From Paratrimastix pyriformis (Eukaryota; Preaxostyla; Paratrimastigidae): a DNA stretch of 64,000 nucleotides. Every line of letters begins with the position of its first letter. The first letter of the stretch is position 1. Both the position numbers and the translations under genes were made by a program. The stretch covers positions 1,055,001 to 1,119,000 of the forward strand of contig JAPMOS010000003.1 of the NCBI GenBank assembly GCA_027972325.1, written 5' to 3'. The notes under the pieces were generated by a model. That model ran no database searches. It saw only the letters and a list, made by a program, of their open reading frames with translations, and was not told where the DNA came from. Positions 31,889-44,100 of this stretch are shown here, in pieces.

Positions 31889-34800
31889 TGAACGAGTTGG
31901 TGGGGTGAGGCGCGAGGCGCGAGGCGCGAGGAGCGAGCAGGGGGGCGGGTCGGGAATGGTCCCTCCCAGGAGCATAAGGGGTGTGCGGTGGATATCGGAG
32001 TGGTGGAGTGATGGTGGTGGTGACCAAGATGATGATAATGTTGTTTTGATGGCGGTGGTGGCTGTGATGGGTGGGCGGGTTGTGTGGTGGTGCTGGGCGG
32101 CGGTGGGCTGGTGGTCGCGGACGTGAGCTGCTGGAAGACGCCATCCGAATCATGGCGGCCCGCGACGTAGATCTTTGTGCCCCGGCCACCATCGGGGCCA
32201 GCACCTCGGCCACGGGTCGGTCGTAGTACCGCGGGTTGAGCAGGCGGGTCACCGTGTCGAAGCCCAGCACGAAGTGCACCCCGGGCAGCAGGCGGGCCTG
32301 GGCGGGACGCGGGGTGGGGGAAGGGGGGGCATTGAGCGGTGTTGAGGGGAAACTGGGTGTGTTGGGGGTGGGTCGATGGACCGTGGTTGATGGGGCCGTG
32401 CGTGAGGGTGTCTGGGGGGGGGGGGGGGGGGGTTGGAGCGACCATGTCGACGAAGAGGGGCGTGCCAACGGTGAGGATGACGGGCGCCTCGCCCAGGAAG
32501 GCCTCCAGCCGGCGGGCGACCTCCTCCTCGGGGAGCAGGTCCTTGTCGGCGTTGGTCAGGGTCAGCGCATAGGCGCAGGGGCGCCCGGTGGCGCCCAGCC
32601 GGCGGACGAGGGCCTGGAAGAGCTGCCGATGGCCGTCGTGCAGCGGGTTGAATGAACCTGAAGCCCCCACCCCAGCCAACCAGCCAACCAGCCACCACCC
32701 CAGAGTGGGACAGGCAGAGTCAGCGCGGCATGTGCGGCGGGTGGAACGAGTCTGAAGCCCCCACCCAACCGGCCTGCCGGCCACCAAAGGGGGCAGGAAA
32801 GCGAGACGATCACTGCCACCTGAATGTGAGGCGGCGGGGGCGGCGAGGGGGGGAGGGTGGGCTGCCGGACCGGGGAAGATGCCGACGGGGGCCTGGGAGG
32901 GGTCCTGGGTGAAGGTCCCGTCGGGCCGGATGAGCACCCAGCCAGGGTTCTGCGTGGGCCACCCCCCGCGTCCCAGCAGACCACGCCCCCCCACACGCAG
33001 GAACCATGCCCCAAAGACCAGACCATGATTGTGCTGTTGATGACCTCACACGGCGGCAGGTGTTGGGTGTCTGGCGCCGGGGTGATGGCGGCGGTGCAGT
33101 GGCGGACCTGGGGGGTGGTGAGGAGCCGATAAGCGGGACACTCGGTGCTGCTGGTGAGCCGGTCGTTGGGCAGCGAGCGCACCGAGACCGTCGGCGAGCG
33201 CACCCAGGCTGCGCGCCCACACATGAGAGAACCAACATTCATCAGTCAATGATCCATGTGCAATGCGACGCGTGGGGGGATGATCCATGTGCAATGCGAC
33301 GCGTGGGGGGATGGGGGTGGCGGAAGCGCGAGGAGGTGGTGGAGGCAGGGCGCGTGTGGAGCAGAGGGACTGATCAATCGGACAGGAAGGGCCTCAGCTG
33401 CGGCGGGTGGTGGGTGAAAAGGCGGGTGGGGTTCGATTCACGGGATCGGGAAGAGCAGAGAGAGGAGACGCAGCCATCAGTGGAGGTGGTGGGGAGGGGT
33501 CGTGGGGGTGGCTGCCCGGGCGGACTTGCGAGCATGTTGAAAGCCAGGGCGGAGACGTACTGGTCCTCCTCGGCCCGGTTGCGGGCGCCCTTGTCCAGCG
33601 TCACCGAGAGGAACCGGGCCGCCACCCCGTCGTACATGCAGATGTGCGCCCGGTGGTCGCCCTGATCGTCCGCCCCGGGTATGCCGCGCGCCCATTCGAA
33701 GGAAAGGGGCGTGAGGACGGCGGGCGGGAGGGATGCGAACGCGCATGGGGGGCAAGGGGGCACGGGGGCATATCATGGGGCATGCCAGACCTTCTTGGGG
33801 CGGTCCGTGACCAGGGTGGCCGTGAGGGACAGCCCCACGAGGCCCTTCAGGGAGGGCTGGACGACACCCTCCTTGGCCAGCTGCCTGAGGCGGTAGTTGC
33901 AGGCCCGCCGGTAGGCCACCTGGGCCATCTTGCAGGCCGTGGTCAGCGAGACGGCCTGGGGGGGCGTGTCAACCCCCAGGTAGGTCATCAGCGCCTCCTG
34001 TCGGCATCGCCCACCCCATCCCGCATCACGGCGAAAGGAGATCGCAATGGTCGTCCCCCCCATCCACCTCACCGATCCCTCCCGCCCGACCAACCACAGC
34101 CACAGCCACAGCCACAGCCACAGCAGCAGCAGCAGCAGCAGCGTCTGGGAGGGCAGGCGGACGAGTGAGTATGGGGACATTGCCTCGAGGACGGTCTTGC
34201 TGGCGCCAGGCTGGCCCATGAGGCCCTGCACGCAGGCGATCCCTCCGCCCGCGATGACGATGCAGGCCAGGTGCACCCCGGGAGCCCGGTGCATGGCCAG
34301 GGCGGCCCCGGCCAGGGAGACGGTCAGGGCGGTGGGCGCGCCCGGGGCGGCCACCAGGGCGGCCAGCGGGATGGAGGGCGGGCAGGGGCTGCCCAGCTGG
34401 GGCGACAGGGCCGGGCCCGGGTCGGCCGCGGGGGAGCAGTGGCTGGCCGCGGCGAAGAGGACCGCGGGGGGCGGCAGGGCGGCCGGGTGCAGGGCGGGCG
34501 AGGTGGGCGGGGTGGTGGTGGTCATGGTGGTGGGGCTGGGCGGGGGCAGGGCCAGGGCTGCGCGCCGCTGGGCCCGGATCTGGGTCGAGGAGAGGTTCAT
34601 GCACACCTCGCCCTGGGGCAGCCCCTCCAGGAGCCCATCCAGGGCCGCCGGCAGCGGGGTGGGAAGGTCCCTGGAACGTGCCCCCATCCCACACCCACCG
34701 TGCGCAGCAACAATGAGACGTCAGAGGGAGAGGATAGAGATCAGGGCGGCGGGGGGGGGCGCGAAGGGGCGGTGGCGACAGACGCGAGGGTCAGGAATCG

Positions 34801-36742
34801 GCCCTGGGCGTCGTGCCGACCGGCCACATAAATCTGCGACCCCGAAACCAGACGACCGTCCGTCAGGTCGAACAGGCCCATGTCCGGAGGGTGCCAGCTC
34901 TCCCCACACACACACACACACACACACACAGATGGGGCGAGCTGGGCGGGGCGGCGGGCGGGACCTTTGAGTGGCGCCTGAGGATGCCCTCGAGCACCTC
35001 GGCCACAGGGCGGTCGTAGTAGCGCGGGTCCACCAGCCGGGTGACCGTGTCGAAGCCCAGCACGAAGTGCACCCCGGGCAGCAGGGCGCTCTGGCCACAG
35101 CAGCAGCCATGCAGACAGACCGGGGGACCCCGGGGGCAGAAAAGGAGTTGAGGAAGGCCAGTGGGTGAAGGAGATGAGGAAGGCCAGTTGAAGGAGGCAC
35201 GAGGGGCAAGGAGGACGAAGGGAGGAGGATCGTAGCGTCGTACTTCACTTGTGAGTGGTGGACTTTGCCACCGTTGTCACGAACTCGACCTCTGTGGCAA
35301 CTGGAGGGAGGCCGACAGGCCCCAGGGTGGGAGCCACAGCCACGGACCATGTCCACGAAGCGGGGGCACAAGCACAGCAGCACGTGGGCCGTCCCCTCGA
35401 ACTGCACCAGCCGCCGCGCCACCTGGCCGCCGTATCCCCGGCATCCCGCAGCCACCCAGCCCGAACCCGACCCAGAGGTGAGATCCACCGTGCATCCGGT
35501 AATGGGTGCGCCGAACCTGCCTGTGCGTGTGCCTGTGCAAGATGGACCGTCTGTGTCTGTGTCTGTGCCCGGGGTGTGACTGGTGCGCCTGTCAGCCAGG
35601 GGCGTGCCGGCGGACCTCCTCTTCGCCCAGGAGGCCTTTGTCAGCGTTGGTGATGGTCAGCGTGTAGGCGGCCACCTTGCCCGGCCCCAGCCGCCTAGAC
35701 AGTGCGCTCTGCAGCATCCGGTGGCCGTCGTGGAGCGGGTTGAAGGAGCCTGGGGAAAAAAAGGACAAGCGGAAGTCCAGTGATGAATGAATGAGGGCAC
35801 AAACAGGATGAAGGCAAACAGGATGAAGGCAAACAGGATGAAGGCAAACAGAATGAAGGAGGGTGAGATCGCACGGCACGGACCGGGGCAGAGTCCCGCG
35901 GGGGCGTGGCGGGCCTCGGAGGTGAACGACCCGTCGGGGCGCACCAGAACCCAGGGAACAGCCGCCTGGGAGGAGAGGGGGAGGGAGGGAGGGAGGGAAG
36001 AGGGGAGGATGGGGCATATGCCCCTGGTATGGCAGGTCCCGGGCGAACCTGTGTGGCGATCAGCGCCCGGTAAGGCAGACACTCCGTGCTCCGGACGATG
36101 CCCTCGCCTGGGAGGAGAGTGGGCGCGGGCACGGCGATTGCCGCCCCGGTCCAGTCTGCGGCGGGGAGGGCGGGGGTGGGTGCGAGCGACAAAAGGCGGC
36201 AGACCCGCGATGATGGTCAGAGCCACCTGGGAAACGAGGATGTCCTCCTCCTGCAACGATCGAAACTCACCTAGTGGAAGAGCTCCATTGGCGGGAGATG
36301 CGAGAAGTGGGGCGAGCAGACCGGCGTGGAGGGTCAATGTGGCGAACCAGTTGCTGAGGCCGTCGTAAATACAGATGGTGGCATGAGGAAGTGTGTGCCC
36401 CAGCTTCCCCACAACGGCAATACCTGCGAAAGGACCAACGATCGCGTCTTGGCTCGCGAACCCCCGGGCCCGCAGATAGGCAGCGAATGCAACACATTTG
36501 GCCCCTTCGGGTGTGGACATGTCGGCAGGAACGGCAGGAGCACCAATGATCCCTTGTGATGCACGAATATAATCTTTCATGGCAGCGTCAGAGCAAGGAG
36601 AATCAACAGCAAGAAGAGGATTGGCTCCCGCGGACGCGGCGAGAAAATGTTGTGAGAGGCCGCTCAGAAACCCACATGCAAGTACAAAGCGATGCTTGCA
36701 GCAGGCAATCGCTGCCGCGGCATCACACAGGGATTCCGACAT
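31699..36742 (-). CDS. Tandem two-module CinA-like / cytidylyltransferase-like protein
   Basis: Each module has a CinA C-terminal-like domain followed by a nucleotidyltransferase domain with an HxGH motif, an order known in plant and protist 'nucleotidylyl transferase superfamily' proteins. Module 1 (36742 to about 34550) has HATICIYDGLSNWFATLTL, then LVRPDGSFTSEARHAPAG, GSFNPLHDGHRML, LTITNADKGLL, GVHFVLGFDTVTRLVDPRYY, SQIYVAGRHDAQGRF and CMNLSSTQIRAQ. Module 2 (about 34550 to 31699) repeats this: GGGIACVQGLMGQPGASKTV, AHICMYDGVAARFL, VLIRPDGTFTQDPSQAP, GSFNPLHDGHRQLF, LTLTNADKDLL, GFDTVTRLLNPRYY, KIYVAGRHDSDGVF and CLKLSSTELRR, then TGA. The exon at about 34687..34160 reads from the end of module 1 into module 2 without a stop, so one fused protein is inferred. 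Donors are mostly GTCCG, GTCTG or GTCGC, with one GTTCG. Catalytic activity is likely adenylyl or cytidylyl transfer; the substrate is unknown. Confidence 0.75.
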
Positions 36743-36839
36743 TTCGGGTGGGCACGAGAAGGGGGCTTAGGATCAAGGGCCCAGGGGTGGTTCTGGTTGT
36801 CATTTTTTTTTGTGTCACTGTCGTCTCGACCCGGCACCG
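36743..36839. promoter_or_regulatory. Short bidirectional promoter interval
   Basis: Only 97 bp separate the ATG of the minus-strand nucleotidyltransferase gene (36742) from the chosen ATG of the plus-strand HAD gene (36840). It includes a T-run (TTTTTTTTTGTG near 36804). No TATA box is evident. A shared promoter is inferred from spacing alone. Confidence 0.4.
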
Positions 36840-37549
36840 ATGCAAATTGCTTTTCCGAACGACATGACCGTTTATGACGCCATTATTTTTGATTGTGATG
36901 GGACCTTAGTTGACTCCATGCCAATCCATTTCAAGGCTTTCTCCAAGGCTTTCCGTGCTCACGGCCTCATAGAACCTCTGAACGAACACCTTTTTTACAC
37001 ATTGGGAGGCGTCCCCACCAGGCGGGTTGCCCAGATACTCGCTGACCATCACCACATCGCAATCGACCCCGAAGCCATTTTTCATGAGAAAGAGCAAAAC
37101 TATCTCGAGATCCTCCCTGAAGTGACCGAAATCGTCCCAGTCGCCGATTTCGCCCGGAGGGTCTCCAAAACTCATCACGTCGCCGTTGCCAGCGGCGGTC
37201 CACGCGATGTCGTCCAGAGAACCTTGCAGGTCTGGCTGTCACCGTCCGTCTTCCCAGCAACCGTTGATGGAACGACGGCGCACGCCAGTACGCAGGCCTG
37301 GACCGGGTATTTTCCACGGTCATCAGTGCCGACGACGTCCCCCAGGGGCGCGGGAAGCCCGCCCCGGATATGTTCCTGCTGGCCGCCAAGCGGCTGGGGG
37401 CCGAGCCGGGCCGGTGCCTGGTCTTCGAGGACGCCCAGGCGGGCATCGAGGCGGCCCGGGCGGCGGGGATGGCCTACGTGTACGTCCCAAGCCAGAGCCT
37501 CCACATCTCCCCGTCCCCCTCCCCCGCTCTCGCCTCCCCAGCTAATTAA
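36840..37549 (+). CDS. HAD-superfamily hydrolase, beta-phosphoglucomutase-like
   Basis: Two exons, 36840..37229 and 37289..37549, give 216 residues. The 59-bp intron has donor GTCTG and acceptor GCCAG. Motif I is [14 protein letters not shown], with the nucleophile Asp and the acid/base Asp two residues on. A small helical cap follows (residues 20-95). Motif II is VAVASGG, the motif III Lys is in [15 protein letters not shown], and motif IV is [19 protein letters not shown]. All four HAD motifs are intact and the length fits subfamily IA phosphatases and beta-phosphoglucomutases. It should act on a small phosphorylated metabolite in the cytosol; the exact substrate cannot be read from sequence. 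The start at 36840 (MQIAFPND) precedes motif I by about 15 residues. It ends 54 bp before the stop of the convergent gene on the other strand. Confidence 0.85.
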
Positions 37550-37603
37550 TCGGCGCCATCATCTTCGTCCCGCTCATGGGAGGCGGGGAGGGGGGGATGC
37601 CGG

Positions 37604-39875
37604 CTATTCCCAGGCGAGGGAATCGGCTTGGGGCACGAGAAGCAGCTCTGCAAGCACACATGCCCGCGAAGAAGAAGAAGAAGAGGGATGAGGGATGGCG
37701 GGTGGGTGCGACGACCGACGCGGGACGCGGGGTGGGGGGCGGGGGGAGACCCTGGTCGGCGAGGTGCCAGGCGAGGGCGCGCAGGACGGCGTCCAGGTCG
37801 GCCTCGGCCTGCCCCTCCACCACCAGCCGCCCCGCGGGCACGAAGGGGCCCCGCAGCCGGCCGTGCGTTGGCGCCCCGGCCTCCTCGGCCCCGGCCAGCA
37901 GCACCCGCCAGTGGGCCGTGGGATGCTCGTAGCCCCTCGCCTGATGGCCCCAGGATGGAGGGCGTGGGGAGCGGGGGAGCGGATCATTGTTGGGGTGAGT
38001 TCCTCGTGTTTTCCACCTTTTTGCGAGATCCTGCGACTCACTTGGGAAAGGAAGGCTGGGGGAGGGGAGGGAGGGGGGATGCCGACCAGGTCTGGGCCAG
38101 CAGCGTCCACCACGCCGCCCCCGAGGAAGCCGGCCAGGCATGGCCCCAGCCCGAGGGGGCACTCGCAGTGCGCGATGACGTCCGCCCTGCGCCGCACCCG
38201 CCAGAGGTCGTCCATCCCCAGGTCGGAGCCTCTGCCACCGCCACCGCCGCCCGGGGGGAGGGCCCGCACCCCGCGGAACCAGTCGCGGCAGGTGACCACA
38301 AGGGGCCTGTCGAGGGGCTGATCGCGCCAGATGGCGGCCCCGCCGCCACGGCCCCCGCCCTTGGGCGTCGCCGCTTGGGGCACGGGGGCGGCCAGGGACA
38401 GGCGCAGCTCGACCGACAGCCCGCAGGGGCAGCCCGAGAAGGGCCGGCTGGCGGCCGGAGGGAGGGCGGGGCCGTGGGGCTGCGGCTGGGACGGTTCGAG
38501 GTCCCCCAGGGCGACCACCCGGCCCCGGATGCGCTGGGCGGCCCTGGCGGCGACGCGCCTGCAGAGGCCGTCGAAAGAGGCCGCCACGGGAGGAGCGAGT
38601 GTGCCGCCGCCGCCGCCCTGTGAGTGTGGCCCCTCGGAGGCGGCCAGGGCCTCGTCCAGCAGGCCCCCGAGGAGGGCCGCCGCGTCCTGGGGCCCCAACC
38701 CCGCCCCTGCCGAGGGGTGCAGGAGGCCCTGGCCGCCCCACCCCCCGGCCGGCCCCAGGGGCCCCAGCAACTGGTCGAGGGGGACCCCAGCGCGCACCAA
38801 GGTCCACGGCCGGCCGGATGGCGCGCCCGGGGGAGCGGGAGCCAGGGTGGGAGGCAGCGGCAGCGTGTGGATGCCGGGCTGCGCCTGGGCGGGGCCGAGG
38901 GCCACCCAGGGCGGGGGGCGCACCGTGGCAAGGACGGCAAGGGCCGGGGGCGCCCCAGCGGGAAGACTGGGCCCGTGAAATGGAGCAGCCAGTCAGACGA
39001 GTGAGGCTTGACGATGAGCGGCGGGCGGTGGATGGCTGGGGTGGAGGGGAGACGCAGGGTGGGCAGACCAGTCCAGCCGGGGCCGCGTCTGGACCGAAAC
39101 GACGAGCCGCAATGGGGGGCCCACCACGAGGGCTTCCACCGAGCCGACATCCCACCAGCGGCGGCGGTCCTCACAAAGGGCAGCGAGAGGAGCCGAAGTG
39201 GGTGTGGGCGGCGCCAGAGGCGGCGTGCCCGGGGCGGCTGGAATTCGGGGGCCCCATTGGATGGGCTCGCGCAGGTGCCCAGCCGGAGCGGATGGCGGCC
39301 CGAGGGAGGCCACCAGATCGCGGCCCAGCTCGGCCGGCAGCCCGGCGCGGAGCAGGTAAGGAAGGAGGCCCTCGGCTGCAGACCCGGGGGGCTGCGTGGC
39401 AGTCGGAGGGGCAGGGGCGCAGCCGGCGGCCAGCAGGCGGAGCAGCTCGCCGCTGTGCTCCAGCAGCGCCTCGCGCTCATCGAGCTGCTCCGTGCGAAGG
39501 GAAAGACACGCCCCATGAAGCACGTGGAACGGGTGCCCCCAGCCCCAGCAACCAGCCCGGGCGCGGACCTGCTCGGACTGGGCCAGGGACCGGGACTGGG
39601 CTCGGGCCAGGAGCTGTGCAAGCCGGTCGACAGCCCCAGCGTCCAGCGGGGCCGCCCCGGCCGGGACGACTGGTACCCCGGGGTCGGCCGCAGGGTCCCA
39701 CAGGGAAAGGGAACGGTGCGCCCGGTGGCCCTCCTGGTCGGGGGCGGCCCTGGGCACCCAGCCGGCGATCTGGTCGCGGCCCCGCCCGAGGAAGTCGCCC
39801 GCCCAGAACTGGGTCGCCCCCTGGAGATAACCAGGCGGGGCTGCACCCAGTGAGGTGGTGGGGGGCAGTGGAGGT

Positions 39876-39906
<31 letters not shown>

Positions 39907-41141
39907 GGGGTCAGAATTCGGAGTGAGCCAAAAGCACGACAGTAGGGGGGAACGGTGCCCCACGCAAAGCAGGGCTGCATAGGGGGGTGGGGCGCGCGCG
40001 GACCGAGGGGGCGCCGGGTCAGGGCGGGCAGGTCGAAGCACTCGATGGACCCGGGATCCAATCCATCAGTAACCTCGCCCTCCGACCCGGGGAACAGGCA
40101 GAGCGCATCGTAGAGCGGGCCCCCCAAACGGACAGGCGCCATCTCGGGCGGTCCGCCCAACCGGAGCCCCTGGCGCAGGGCAAACCCCCGGGCGCGCAGT
40201 TGCCGGCAGCCGCTCCAGCCGGCGACGATGATGGGGCTGGCGGGGCTGAGGAGCACACCCAAGTCGGGCACCGTGCGCCCATCGAGGCGCCCCAGGAAGC
40301 GGTGGGCGCTGGCGAGGGAGTCCTGCGCCTGGACGGACGGGCCGGGGCAGTCGTCGACGACGGCCAGGGAGCCGTCCGCGAACATGAGGGCCCACCCGAG
40401 GGCCGCGCGCCCCAGGATGGGCGTGTGCCCGTTGGGGAACACCGAGAGCGATGGGAGCGGATCGCCGACGAGAGGACCCGGCAAAGCGGCCGCCGCCAGG
40501 GGGAGATCCGCCCATACATCGGGGTCCACTGGGCCGCTCACCCACACGGCCGCAGTGGCGGTTGCCGCGACGGCTCGGCTGCCCGTCGGGGGAAGGGCAG
40601 CAAGAAAGGAATGCACGAGGACCAGCGGGTCTCCCAGCGGGCTGGCGGACGCGGGGGCGCTCAGCTCGGTCGGCGCCATGCCGCCGCCCCCCGTGGCCAC
40701 CACGACAAGACACAGGCAACGGGCACTGCGGGTGGACCTCAACAGAGCCAGAGAGGATCCATCTCGCGAGCGGGTCCCAATGGTGCTCCAACAGAGCTCG
40801 AGCTCTCCAGGGAAAGGAAGATTGGTGGCCCGCACCAGCGGGGAAGACGTGGTGGGGGCGCTCGGCCAGCAGGAAAGGGTCAGTGATCGCCCGCGAACGG
40901 AAACACAAATGGCACTGACTGCGGACTGGTCAAGTTCATCACTTAATAGAACTAAGTGATCATCGACAAGGACGGTGGCAGATGAAGCCCTGACGACAGA
41001 GAGGGAGGCTGTGTGACGGTCGTCGATTAGGAGTTGGGCTTGAGAAATGACATTCTTCGAAAAGAAAAAGCAAGGAAAATTGTCGCACAAGGAAAAAGGT
41101 GCGCAAACTGGCCAAACACGATCTAAGCAGTTGGTATGCAT
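37604..41141 (-). CDS. Large protein with possible FANCB-like beta-propeller and coiled-coil architecture
   Basis: The first long exon (about 41091 to 40004) reads as beta-strand repeats, for example TVLVDDHLVLLSDELDQ and LGWALMFADGSLAVVDD. An in-phase intron (donor GTCCG at 40003, acceptor GCAG) leads to GATQFWAGDFLGRGRDQIAG, then a helical stretch (VDRLAQLLARAQSRSLAQSEQ joined to LDEREALLEHSGELLRLL), then VEALVVGPPLRLVVSV. Later exons include PWTLVRAGVPLDQLLGPLG, PLVVTCRDWFRGVRALPPG and GRLVVEGQAEADLDAVLRAL. A short last exon after a pyrimidine-rich acceptor ends ADSLAWE. Propeller, helical hairpin and beta-sandwich in this order recall FANCB/FAAP100, Fanconi core-complex subunits, but similarity is weak and the call is a suggestion. 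The ATG at 41141 is doubtful, because a strong acceptor-like TTTTCTTTTCGAAG lies just downstream of it. Confidence 0.45.
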
Positions 41142-44100
41142 GACCCATTCGGAAATGAAGTGGACAGACCAGCTTTAATGCCAGATACTTCGACGAATCT
41201 TTGCCGAGATTTGCAGAACGCAAAGCAGCGCGAGCCATGGACCAGCAAAGACATCAACAAATTGGACTGGCCAGAAGGAGAGTTTGAAATGAAAAGATCG
41301 ATACTCCCTCTGGTTCTTGACAACTTTGCAGCCAAAGCGATGTCCACACGCGAAGATATCAGGGGGTTCCGTGTATTCATGTCCGGCTATGAGTTTTTAA
41401 GGGTCTGCTATTTTATATTTCCGCAGGGAATGCCCATCCCACTCTTAGTCGGACATCGAAAAAATCTTCTTCCGTTGCGGGAGAATCAACCAGATTATCT
41501 GTATTCGCGATTTCGCCTACGTGGTCTGTGCCAATTTAATAGGTTCGCTCATGCCTGCGCAGGATTTTGACAGGGAGTCCGATGCCAGAGAAGCCGTTCG
41601 GAGAAATCAAGGGCTTGTTTTCCGGTTCGTGCCTCGAAGCACTTCGAGCTCACCTATTTGTTTTCACTCCAGCGGGAAAAATATTCTTGTGACGGTCTTA
41701 AAAGGTCCGCATTTCGCGTTCTGTGAGCCCACCCTCCACATCCCCTCCATCCCAATCCCTTCCCCCCCCCCCCCCCACCCACCCTCCATCATCCGCCTCC
41801 CAGCACAGGCACCGTACGCACAGGCACCGTACGCACAGGCACCGTACGCACAGGCACCGTACGCACGCACAGAGATGCACTCATCCGCATGAGCACACAC
41901 ACGGAGGTTTTGATCCGACCTGGCGCTCGCCCCTCCCACAAGGAAGAGCGTCGTTCTGCGCAGACGGGGGCCGGTCGTGCATGGAGGAGGTGGTGGTGGC
42001 GGGCACGTGGGGCCGATGGGCGGATCTCTGATGCGCGCCGGATGGAGGAGATGAGGCGAGAGGATGTTTGAGGCTGGGGAGGTGGTTGGGGGGACTGGCA
42101 TGCACTCGGTTTCCGGTCTGAGCCGGAGATTGTGGTGGTCTTGCTCCCCGCTCACTTTCGAGCCGGCACGACGCACGGCAATTTCTGCCTCGGATCGATG
42201 TGCTGAACTTCGGTTGGTTCCTCCGTCTGCACAGCACCGAGCAACCCCATATGGATGCTGTGCCAAACGTTGCGGAATCATCCCCCCACGCGACCGAATA
42301 CTCGAGGAATGTGGGGTGATGGTACACGGAGCGTCTCTGGGGGGGAGGCTGGGGGGGGGGGGGGGAGGGGGAGGGACGTTGGCCACGCCGGGATCGCATC
42401 GGGATGATGCCGGCTCTTGAGCTGATTCTTGCTCCTTTTTGTCCTTGGGTGGTTTGGTCTGGTGATCTGGATCCACCTGGTTGTGCCGGTGTCGACCCGT
42501 CCAACCCCAGATGCCGAAGTCTGCAATTACTGCAAGAAGCCAGGGCACCGCATCAAGAACTGCCCCGATCGGTCAGCTCGCACTTGGTTTTCGTTCTTTT
42601 ACCACCATCGCGCCTCGATCGGCGTTTTCCCGGCAGTCCCAAGAACCGGCGGGCATCGGGCCCGGAGTACCCCGCCTTCCCTCCGCCCCCGCCTCCGCCC
42701 CCGCCCCGTCCTCGGCAATACTCGCCCCAGCGTCCCCAGCAAGCACAGTACTCGCCCCCGCCCCCGCCCCAGTCGACAGTTGTCAACCCGGTCGCGTTGG
42801 TGGAAGATCTCAATCGGTTGCTGCAGGCAATCAGACCCCCCGAGCCGGCTCCCATGCCGCCGCCCTACTATCCGGCGACCCCCGCTCCTCCCCCCGCGTA
42901 CCGCGGGATGGCCCTCAGTCCGCCGGATGTCGTGCCCCGGTCCAGTCGCGATGAGGAGTGGCGTGGGCGCACTGGGCGCCCACTTCAGCAGGGGGATCGG
43001 GGCGAGCGACCCTTCTGGGGGGAGGAGCCACGCCGGGAATCAGACCCACGCCGGGACTCCGCCACCCGGCACGAGCGGACCCCTCGGAACGAGCGCAGTC
43101 AGGCGCGTGCTGCCGAGCGGGAGCGGCGTGATCGGTCTGCGGCCCACCCCCTTTGGCTGCCTTCTTCACTCCTACTCAGCGAGCGCACCGGTCGTGACGA
43201 GGTGGCTCCCCGCCGCTCTCCCCCCGCCGTCCGCCGTGTGGCGGAGCGGGAGTGGCGCGAACAGAACCCCCCTCAACGGTCCCTGGCCCCGCCACTGGGA
43301 TCTTCTCTGGGGCCCGCCCCATCCGAGATGCTGCCCCCCGCAGCCCCAGCCGACGGTGGCTTTCCTCGGTCTGGCGGGCGGGGCGTGGTGGGCACGGGTT
43401 CCGGGCATCGATCGTGGGGTCTCAGGGGAACCCCTGAACGATTCAATGCTCCCGATGATGGCGGAGGAGCGCTTCGCCCCCTCGTCCCATGTGCCCAGCA
43501 ACGCCTGGTGAGGACCAGCGTCATCGTGCGCTGCCTTGTGAAGCAGTCGGAATCCTGACGACGCCCTGCTCGTGGTCACGGGCTTCCGCTATCCACGTTG
43601 ACCACCCGATCGGGCTCACTGTAAGGAGTGATGATTGGTTGGATGATCGCCGCCTTGTCCTTTCCTGTCTCCTCATCTTCTCCCACTTCACCCGACGCAC
43701 CTCTGGATCCCCTGCATTGCGCGCTGCCCTCCAGACCGTCCGAGCTCGCGGCTCTGCTCCCGCAGCTGCAGGAGCTCATGGCCCTCATGAAGCCCGCCTC
43801 GCCTCCAGCCCAGTTCCAGCCGCCGCCTTCTGCCCCCCAGCAGCAGCTGCCCCCCGGACCCGATTATCGTTGGTTTGTGTTCTCGCCCTCCCTCCCTCCC
43901 TTCTGCTGCTTCTTCTGTCGTGCTGTTTTCCTTCTCTTCCTCTTTGCTGCTTTCATTCTTCTTCTTCTTCCCTGCCGCATCTTTCGACTCATCTGATGCC
44001 TCGTTTTCGCATAGGCCCGCGCCCCCTGCCCCCGCTGCCGCTCCCGCTGCTCCGGCACCGCCCTCTGCTCAGGCCATCTCGGACCTCCTGGCAGACTTGA

